From: Clostridia bacterium
GTDB taxonomy: Bacteria > Bacillota > Clostridia > Oscillospirales > CAG-272
Assembly (NCBI GenBank): GCA_017621415.1
Contig: JAGATD010000055.1
Coordinates: forward strand, 1 to 48,283
DNA length: 48,283 nt
Reading direction: 5' to 3'
The notes beneath the pieces are model-generated. The model was not told the origin of the DNA. It saw nothing but the letters and a program-made list of their open reading frames with translations, and did no database searches. Shown piece after piece: positions 43,642 through 48,283 of this stretch. Made by a program: the position numbers and the translations under genes. Each line of letters opens with the position of its first letter. Position 1 is the first letter of the stretch.

Positions 43642-44661
43642 ATGTGGACAGAAGAAAAACTTAATGAAATGCTGACAACTCCCTCAGCAAAGCTTGTCGA
43701 GGATGTAAAGAAAATCAAGGGAGACATAATGGTGCTCGGCGCAGGCGGAAAGATGGGTCCCACCCTCTGTATTCTTGCAAAAAATGCTATTCGGGCTGCG
43801 GGAATTGAGAAAAGGGTTATTGCGGTTTCCCGCTTCAGCGACCCGGTAGCTCTTGAGCTTCTTCACTCTAACGGAGTGGAGACAATAAGCGCGGATCTGC
43901 TTGACAGAGACAGCCTTGATGCCCTTCCTGAGGTGGAAAACATTATATTTATGGCAGGAAGAAAGTTTGGCACAGACGGCGGAACAGAGTATCTCACATG
44001 GGCAATGAATGCGACTTTGCCCGCGCTTGTGGCTTACAAGTTTAAAAAGTCTAACATTGTTGTATTCTCATCGGGCAACATCTATCCGATAGTTCCCCTG
44101 TCTCACGGCGGCTGTTCTGAAAGCGAAAAGGTTGCTCCCATAGGTGAGTATGCCCAAAGTGTTCTCGCGCGCGAGAGAGCCTTTGAATACGCGGCAAAGG
44201 AGTACGGTACAAAGGTGTTTATTTACCGCTTAAACTTTGCGGTTGACTTAAGATACGGTGTAATCTTTGACTGCGCTAAGAAGATTATTGACGGAACTCC
44301 TATCTCTCTTACAACTCCTTGCTTTAACTTTATCTGGCAGGGCAGCGCAAATGAGATTGCCATAAGAGGACTTCTTCACTGCGAGTCTCCTATGAAGATA
44401 ATGAATGTTACAGGTCCCGAAACAGTGTCCATCAAGGAAACATCAATAAAGCTTGGAAAATATCTTGGCAAGGAGCCTGTGTTTGAGGGCGAGGAGGGCA
44501 ATACTGCATACCTTAACAATGCGGGACTTGCTATGGAGACCTTCGGTTATCCCGAGGTTTCTGCCGAAACACTTATTAAATGGCAGGCTGAGTACATACT
44601 TGACGGGGGCAGAACTATTGATAAGCCCACTCATTTTGAAGAAAGAAAGGGTAGCTACTGA
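43642..44661 (+). CDS. NAD-dependent epimerase/dehydratase-like protein lacking the catalytic Lys
   Basis: This 339-aa extended-SDR-like protein has a nucleotide-binding loop VLGAGGKMGP (31-40), a strand IIFMAGRKFG, the serine-region VVFSSGNIYPI (140-150) and the Tyr segment GEYAQSVLARERAFEY. In catalytic SDRs the pattern is YxxxK; here it is Y170-AQS-V174, so the general-base Lys is missing, as I believe it is in other relatives paired with DapA-like proteins. It may therefore bind NAD without classical epimerase chemistry. The RBS is AAAGGAG; it starts 16 bp after the M20 gene, and its stop overlaps the next start (TGATG). Confidence 0.8.
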   Translation: MWTEEKLNEMLTTPSAKLVEDVKKIKGDIMVLGAGGKMGPTLCILAKNAIRAAGIEKRVIAVSRFSDPVALELLHSNGVETISADLLDRDSLDALPEVENIIFMAGRKFGTDGGTEYLTWAMNATLPALVAYKFKKSNIVVFSSGNIYPIVPLSHGGCSESEKVAPIGEYAQSVLARERAFEYAAKEYGTKVFIYRLNFAVDLRYGVIFDCAKKIIDGTPISLTTPCFNFIWQGSANEIAIRGLLHCESPMKIMNVTGPETVSIKETSIKLGKYLGKEPVFEGEEGNTAYLNNAGLAMETFGYPEVSAETLIKWQAEYILDGGRTIDKPTHFEERKGSY

Positions 44662-45725
44662 TGAACAGACACGAACTTGCATTAAAAAAGCTTCACGAGG
44701 GTACGGTTATTCCCGCGAATCCCCTCGCTCTTGACGAGAATAGAAAGTTTGACGAAAAGCGCCAGAGAGCCGTTTGCAGATATTATCTCGATTCGGGTGT
44801 TGGCGGACTTGCCGTTGCGGTACATACTACTCAGTTTGAGATAAGAGACCCTGAATATAATCTCCTTGAGCCGGTGCTTCGCGTGGCAAAGGATGAGGCT
44901 GCAAAATATGAGGAAGCTACAGGAAAGGTTATCGTTATGGTTGCCGGTGCCTGCGGACCTAAGGAGCAGGCAGTAAAGGAGGCTCTTCTCGCAAAAAGCC
45001 TCGGCTACGATGCGGTTCTCTTAAGCCCCGGCGGACTTAACCACCTGTCTGAGGAGGAGCTTATCGAGCGTACAAGAGCCGTTGCGGAGGTTATGCCTGT
45101 TATAGGTTTTTATCTTCAGACAGCTGTTGGCGGCAGGCATTTCACCTATGATTATTGGACAAAAATTGCCGAAATTCCCGGGGTTGTAGCCATAAAGGCA
45201 GCGCCCTTTAACAGATATTACACCTATGATGTGGTAAGAGCTGTGGCAATGTCCTCCCGCCGTGACGAAATAACTCTCTATACAGGTAATGACGATAATA
45301 TTGTCCTTGACCTTATCACAACCTACAGGTTTGAAATTGACGGTAAAACTTATGAAAAGGGCTTTATCGGCGGACTTCTCGGTCACTGGTCCGTGTGGAC
45401 TAAGAAAGCGGTTGAGCTGTTTGAAAAGTGTAAAGCCGTAAGAGGAATGTCAGAAATTCCTGCGGAAATTCTTACCCTCGCGGCTGAGGTTACCGATACA
45501 AACGCTGTCTTCTTTGATACTGCGAATGATTTTAAGGGATGTATTGCGGGACTTCACGAGGTTTTGCGCCGTCAGGGTATATTTAAGGGTACATGGTGCT
45601 TAAATCCCGATGAAAAAATGTCCCAGGGTCAGGCTGAGGAGATAGACAGAATATACAAGGCTTATCCTCACCTTAACGATGACGAGTTTATAAAGGCAAA
45701 TCTTGACAGGTGGCTTGCTGACTGA
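44661..45725 (+). CDS. Dihydrodipicolinate synthase / N-acetylneuraminate lyase superfamily aldolase
   Basis: This 354-aa TIM-barrel protein of the DapA superfamily has the Schiff-base Lys in GVVAIKAAPF (K179) and the Tyr in GFYLQTAVGG (Y151). It is longer than true DapA (about 290) and lacks clear DapA specificity. It is better described as a 2-keto acid lyase, aldolase or dehydratase for a sugar-acid intermediate. It is translationally coupled to the epimerase-like gene (TGATG overlap). The tight pairing and shared TetR control suggest consecutive steps in one degradative pathway. Confidence 0.87.
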   Translation: MNRHELALKKLHEGTVIPANPLALDENRKFDEKRQRAVCRYYLDSGVGGLAVAVHTTQFEIRDPEYNLLEPVLRVAKDEAAKYEEATGKVIVMVAGACGPKEQAVKEALLAKSLGYDAVLLSPGGLNHLSEEELIERTRAVAEVMPVIGFYLQTAVGGRHFTYDYWTKIAEIPGVVAIKAAPFNRYYTYDVVRAVAMSSRRDEITLYTGNDDNIVLDLITTYRFEIDGKTYEKGFIGGLLGHWSVWTKKAVELFEKCKAVRGMSEIPAEILTLAAEVTDTNAVFFDTANDFKGCIAGLHEVLRRQGIFKGTWCLNPDEKMSQGQAEEIDRIYKAYPHLNDDEFIKANLDRWLAD

Positions 45726-45791
45726 TTTAGCGAAGCTACGCACTAAATTCATATTGCTACGGTCGTAAAAAGCGACAGAATGGAGATTTGT
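45726..45791 (+). other. Hairpin-rich intercistronic gap
   Basis: The 66-bp gap carries GATTTAG (45724-45730)/CTAAATTC (45743-45750) around a small GCG-AAGCTA-CGC stem, and GTCG (45762-45765)/CGAC (45773-45776). The style recalls the hairpin array at 47782-47944. It sits inside an operon and may tune expression of the last gene. Confidence 0.4.
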
Positions 45792-46538
45792 ATGAAAACA
45801 GGATTAACCTCCGTCAGCTTCAGAAAGCTCTCGGTAGACGAGGTAATAGCTCTTGCAAAGAAAGCGGGTGTTGACGGAATTGAGTGGGGCTCAGACGTAC
45901 ACGTGCCTCCAAATCACATAGAGTACGTAAAAGAGGTTGCCGAAAAAACAAAAAGGGCGGGTCTTGAGGTAATCTCCTACGGCTCATATTATTATCTCGG
46001 CTCAGGCGAGGACTTTGCTCCTTATATTGATGCGGCTCAAGCCTTAGGCACAGATACTATACGCATCTGGGGCGGAAAAAAGGAAAAATGGGAGCTTTCG
46101 GGCGTGGAGTATGAGGCTCTTGTTGAGGAAATGCGTAAGATTGGAATTTTGGCAGCTCTTTCGGATATAACTGTTTGCCTTGAATATCACGGACATAGCA
46201 TAACCTCGAGCGCTGAGGATGCGGCAGAGTTTATAAAGGAAACAGACCTTTCCTCTGTTAGAATGTATTGGCAGGCTATAATAGGCCGCTCGGAGGAGGA
46301 TAACCTTAAGGATATAGATGTGGTAGCTCCGTATATTACCAATATCCATGTGTTTAATTATGTCGACGGAAAGCAGGAGCTTCTCTCCTACGGAGACGGA
46401 CCTAAGAATTGGGCGGCATATGTTGACCGCATTAAAAAAATTCCGGGCGAGCGCGCCTTTATGACCGAATTTTCTAAAGGTGGACTTCCCGAAAGCTTTA
46501 TCAGCGATGCAGAGCTTTTAAATAAGCTTGTAAAGTAA
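45792..46538 (+). CDS. Sugar phosphate isomerase/epimerase-like TIM-barrel protein
   Basis: This 248-aa protein is of the xylose-isomerase-like / AP-endonuclease-2 superfamily (TGLTSVSFRKLSVDEVIALAKKAGVDGIEWGSDVH; CLEYHGH with metal-ligand Glu and His; TNIHVFNY; FMTEFSKGG with Glu). Related proteins act as sugar isomerases, inosose dehydratases or C-glycoside/3-keto-sugar lyases. The start at 45792 is preferred because a TGGAG RBS lies 6 bp upstream; an ATG at 45780 overlaps that RBS. It is last in the M20 operon. Confidence 0.85.
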   Translation: MKTGLTSVSFRKLSVDEVIALAKKAGVDGIEWGSDVHVPPNHIEYVKEVAEKTKRAGLEVISYGSYYYLGSGEDFAPYIDAAQALGTDTIRIWGGKKEKWELSGVEYEALVEEMRKIGILAALSDITVCLEYHGHSITSSAEDAAEFIKETDLSSVRMYWQAIIGRSEEDNLKDIDVVAPYITNIHVFNYVDGKQELLSYGDGPKNWAAYVDRIKKIPGERAFMTEFSKGGLPESFISDAELLNKLVK

Positions 46539-46580
46539 GATAAAACAATGTCAAAAAGGCAGTGGTACTTTTTTGATATA

Positions 46581-46641
46581 ATCCCCTTAGAGTAGACACT
46601 TGAAAAAACAAAAAGTTTTCAAGACTACACTAAGGGGGATA
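46581..46641 (+). repeat. Long near-perfect hairpin upstream of an IS OrfA
   Basis: From 46581 to 46641 the sequence is almost a full inverted repeat (arms about 25 nt: ATCCCCTTAG...CTTGAAAA and TTTTCAAG...CTAAGGGGGAT, loop about 9 nt). The right arm contains the AAGGGGG ribosome binding site of the ORF at 46647, so the RNA form would hide it. A TATAAT occurs at 46577-46582 at the base of the hairpin. Confidence 0.75.
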
Positions 46642-46646
46642 TTTTT

Positions 46647-46817
46647 ATGTCGAGAAGAACACACAAGAAGTATAGTTCTGAGTTACGCTTAAAAGCAGTA
46701 GAAGATTATCTTTCAGATGAAGGCGCGATGAAACAAATTCGCGAAAAATACGGGATTTTAGCGAATAAGCAACTCATTAACTGGATTAAGTGGTATAATG
46801 GTCATAGAGATTTTTAG
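46647..46817 (+). pseudogene. Truncated IS3/IS150-type transposase OrfA
   Basis: A 56-codon frame beginning MSRRTHKKYSSELRLKAVED matches the helix-turn-helix N-terminus of IS3-family OrfA proteins (RRTHKKYSSELRLKAVEDYL...KYGILANKQLINWIKWYN). Normal OrfA proteins are about 100-180 aa; this one stops after NGHRDF, and no OrfB/integrase catalytic domain follows before the hairpin at 46837. It is a non-autonomous or decayed remnant. Confidence 0.72.
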
Positions 46818-46836
46818 GAGCGCACCAGTGCCAAAG

Positions 46837-46876
46837 AATAGACCGTCAAAGATATGCCTCTGTGGCGGTCTATTTT
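46837..46876 (+). terminator. Terminator after the OrfA remnant
   Basis: Stem AATAGACCG (46837-46845)/CGGTCTATT (46866-46874) followed by TTTATA. Confidence 0.7.
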
Positions 46877-46878
46877 TA

Positions 46879-47197
46879 TAAAAACATTATTCCTAAAACA
46901 ATGAAAAAGTCATTTTATTCGCATGTTTCCCTTGTAGATTCTGCCGTTATGTGGTGGTAACTGAGGAATCATATTATTTAATGTCGTAATATATAAAAGC
47001 CGAAAAGCTCACCGAACTAGGCTAGTATGCGAAGTTTGGGTTATGGTGTGTGAGAACAACAACTCCGGGCAAAGGCGATTATGTATGCTTTTTCGATACG
47101 TGAGAACAAAAATCAATTAATTAACCTAAGCGGTGGAAGAAAAACAAGCGGTTAAATCAAAGGCAAAAGCGTCAGAATCAAATCACGGTTTAAACTT
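46879..47197. other. Gene-poor mobile-element debris
   Basis: I see no supported gene here. Only very short frames exist, such as a 19-codon frame from 46901. The sequence before 47198 could encode the tail of a decayed integrase, but no catalytic motif is visible. Confidence 0.4.
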
Positions 47198-47231
47198 GTA
47201 AGTGGTCAAACATGTGGTCAAATACAATTTT
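47198..47231 (+). repeat. Imperfect direct repeat, copy 1
   Basis: The 34-bp sequence contains TGGTCAAACATGTGGTCAA and is repeated at 47469-47502 (TGGTCAAAGATGTGGTCAA) 271 bp away, with flanking similarity on both sides (GTA before, AATT after). The core is itself a tandem of TGGTCAAA. It is possibly an att-type repeat or the tail of related integrase genes. Confidence 0.6.
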
Positions 47232-47265
47232 GCAGTAATTTTACCCGTTTAGAATTAAATAGAAA

Positions 47266-47308
47266 AAGTGCCAAAATCCCAGTAAAATCAAGGGATTTTG
47301 GCACTTTC
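47266..47308. terminator. Strong terminator-like hairpin
   Basis: Stem GTGCCAAAATCCC (47269-47281)/GGGATTTTGGCAC (47291-47303), A-rich to the left and TTTCCTTTT to the right. It functions in either orientation; on the minus strand it closes the unit that starts near 47590. Confidence 0.85.
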
Positions 47309-47312
47309 CTTT

Positions 47313-47370
47313 TGGTCGAAGTGTGGAGATACGAACTCCAGGCCTCCAGTACCCGAACAAATACGCCATC
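47313..47370 (-). pseudogene. Degraded 3' half of a tRNA-Pro (CGG)-like gene, probable attachment site
   Basis: Read on the minus strand, 47370 to 47313 resembles tRNA-Pro from the anticodon loop (TTCGGG) through GGAGGCC, a T-arm CTGGAGTTCGTATCTCCAC and an acceptor end ACTTCGACCA with encoded CCA. The T-loop has TTCGTAT for TTCGAAT and no 5' half (D-arm, matching acceptor strand) is adjacent, so it is not a functional tRNA. tRNA 3' halves are common insertion sites of integrative elements. Confidence 0.55.
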
Positions 47371-47468
47371 GTTTTTTGACTACTTTTGTTGACTTTTTGG
47401 TGCTTTTTAGTCCGAAAACGATGCTTTCGGGTGCTCCCCGTCGCACTGTTTCCACGTAGTCCGAAGCC

Positions 47469-47502
47469 GTAGATGGTCAAAGATGTGGTCAAGCCGAATT
47501 CT
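47469..47502 (+). repeat. Imperfect direct repeat, copy 2
   Basis: Second copy of the 47198-47231 repeat. The two copies bracket the terminator and the tRNA-Pro-like remnant. Confidence 0.6.
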
Positions 47503-47591
47503 CATCCCAAAACCGTGCCGCGATTATAGCTAACTCATACCGTCAGGTGACTAAACGGTTCACCCCGTGTCGAGTTTTTTCTTCTGCCGTT

Positions 47592-47620
47592 AGTATACCA
47601 TACTTCTGAAAAACTGTCAA
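47592..47620 (-). promoter_or_regulatory. Strong minus-strand promoter
   Basis: TTGACA (47615-47620), a 17-bp spacer and TATACT (47592-47597). It fires toward the tRNA-Pro remnant and the terminator at 47266-47308 with no convincing ORF between, so it may have been the tRNA promoter or may drive a small RNA of about 320 nt. Confidence 0.65.
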
Positions 47621-47781
47621 CCCCTATCTTCAAGATGCAAAAATTGAGGTGCTGTAGTCAAAGAAAACGCCCGTGAAAAAATCCCGAATTTGTTTTCGCA
47701 AAAGTGCTGGACTTCCTCTCCCTTCTGTGGTATGTTGCCCGGCTAACAGGAGGTGCAACCTATGAAAAGTATGATAGCTTA

Positions 47782-47944
47782 CCTTGCGCGTTCGCTCTTT
47801 TAAGGAGCGAACTGGTGGCTACGCCTTAAGAAATCAAAGATTTCTTCGCAAGGACGCTGACAAAACACAGGTCGCATCGCAATGCGACAGAAAAGGCTGT
47901 GCCTTTTCACAAGCCGTTACGGCTTGTGTTCTGTAGGTTTGTTA
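47782..47944 (+). repeat. Array of perfect short hairpins forming two multi-branched domains
   Basis: Domain 1 (47782-47853): closing stem CCTTGCG (47782-47788)/CGCAAGG (47847-47853) enclosing GTTCGCTC/GAGCGAAC (47790-47812), GGTG/CGCC (47814-47825) and AAGAAATC-AAA-GATTTCTT (47828-47846). Domain 2 (47858-47944): closing pairs TGACAAA/TTTGTTA and ACAG/CTGT enclosing GTCGCAT-CGCA-ATGCGAC (47871-47888), GAAAAGGC-TGT-GCCTTTTC (47890-47908) and ACAAGCCG-TTA-CGGCTTGT (47909-47927). All main arms are perfect 7-8 bp with 3-7 nt loops and different sequences. Confidence 0.8.
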
Positions 47945-48105
47945 AACGAACTATGGCACGGAAACATCATTCCCGGGGAGGATAGCAGAAACAACTCAGA
48001 GGAGATGAAGGAGCTACTCGGATATATGGCAAGGCATCACGAGGACTTGGAGAAAACCTTCACCGACGAGCAGAAGGAGATCTTTGAAAAGTTCCACGTA
48101 GCGAA

Positions 48106-48134
48106 GTCCGAAACGATTGAGTATCGTTTTGGAC
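48106..48134 (+). repeat. 12-bp hairpin in the second DUF6809 interruption
   Basis: GTCCGAAACGAT (48106-48117), loop TGAGT, ATCGTTTTGGAC (48123-48134), with one G-T pair. It lies in a stretch (about 48098-48188) without family similarity that separates two DUF6809 segments and shifts the frame. Confidence 0.7.
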
Positions 48135-48283
48135 GAGTGAAACCGCCCAAAGCAAGGAGTTGGCAGAGCCGAGCAAGCGCAGGCGACAGACAACGACTAT
48201 GCGACGGTGGCGAGAGGCTGGGACGAGTACGTAAGTCTTACCGAAGCAGCCATCTTCGAATACGCCTTCCGCCTCGGAGCAAG

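Larger units (their letters stand above)
47762..48283 (+). pseudogene. DUF6809-type gene interrupted by hairpin inserts (runs off window end)
   Basis: An AGGAGG RBS (47749-47754) precedes ATG 47762 encoding MKSMIA, the typical start of DUF6809 proteins found on Clostridia mobile elements. The frame then hits a structured insert and stops (TAA near 47801). The family sequence resumes in the same frame at about 47948: ELWHGNIIPGEDSRNNSEEM and so on to DEQKEIFEKFH (48097). After a second insert with another hairpin it continues in a different frame from about 48189 with GWDEYVSLTEAAIFEYAFRL to the window edge. The function of DUF6809 is unknown. It is either a pseudogene or an interrupted gene whose inserts are dealt with at the RNA or translation level. 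Confidence 0.68.

Noticed and set aside
47241..47492. 83-codon minus-strand frame
   Set aside because: It reads through the terminator hairpin and the tRNA-Pro remnant (its WRPGVRIST segment is translated tRNA sequence), so it is not a gene.
47266..47620. tmRNA (ssrA) ending in the tRNA-like sequence
   Set aside because: The sequence matches tRNA-Pro including its anticodon loop; there is no GGGGCTGATTC-type start and no tag-peptide frame.
47782..47853. Functional tRNA at the 72-nt four-way junction
   Set aside because: The closing stem is 7 bp as in tRNA, but arm sizes, the absence of GTTCRA in the T-loop position, the lack of a 7-nt anticodon loop and no CCA context rule out a standard tRNA.
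46581..48134. CRISPR array in the hairpin-rich region
   Set aside because: The hairpin arms differ in sequence; there are no regularly spaced identical repeats and no cas genes anywhere in the window.

Overview
The window looks like a chromosomal segment of an anaerobic, low-to-mid GC Clostridia-type Firmicute, probably an uncultured gut lineage. The evidence is the anaerobic glycyl-radical ribonucleotide reductase with NrdR boxes, AGGAGG-type ribosome binding sites, TTGACA/TATAAT promoters with 17-18 bp spacers, Firmicutes-style lipoprotein signals, an F420H2/rubredoxin-type flavodiiron protein, and a mannonate dehydratase paired with an SDR-type fructuronate reductase. Species cannot be assigned from the sequence alone.

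Layout. 1-3.65 kb (+): DUF2156 protein, GNAT acetyltransferase and GH13 alpha-glucosidase in one transcription unit. 3.7-8.9 kb (-): nrdD behind two NrdR boxes, then an ABC exporter with a PH-like/zinc-ribbon front end coupled to DUF1854. 9.1-9.5 kb: small membrane zinc-ribbon protein. 9.6-16.5 kb: a hexuronide module, with a GPH-family sugar:cation symporter (-) divergent from GH2 glycosidase, uxuA, SDR-type uxuB and an anchored extracytoplasmic protein (+). 16.5-19.7 kb (-): phosphoribosyltransferase-like protein and an 806-aa lipoprotein. 19.9-23.9 kb (+): nitroreductase, flavodiiron protein, thioredoxin and ABC exporter. 24-26 kb (-): cytoplasmic GH92-family protein.

26.1-40.5 kb (+) is the most unusual part. 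It is a co-directional array of a 1581-aa lipoprotein (glycosidase-type N-domain, helical toroid-like domain, four concanavalin-like modules), a 48-aa peptide, two tandem secreted paralogues, a PHP phosphoesterase, a lipoprotein with a NodB-like deacetylase domain, and a cytoplasmic toroid-like protein. The toroid-like domain occurs three times in the window (17284-19704, 26524-31269, 39079-40446). I do not recognise it as a described enzyme family.

40.5-46.5 kb holds a Gfo/Idh oxidoreductase (-), a TetR regulator and an M20 amidohydrolase / epimerase-like / DapA-like / xylose-isomerase-like operon (+). A pseudo-palindrome AATAAC-N6-GTTAYT occurs beside the Gfo/Idh promoter, in front of the M20 operon and twice, 15 kb away, in front of the 1581-aa lipoprotein. 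This suggests one TetR regulon joining extracellular glycan-facing proteins to an intracellular catabolic pathway.

46.5-48.3 kb is mobile-element debris: a truncated IS3-type OrfA under a long hairpin, a degraded tRNA-Pro 3' half, imperfect direct repeats, and a DUF6809-type gene broken by a compact array of perfect hairpins that folds into two multi-branched domains.
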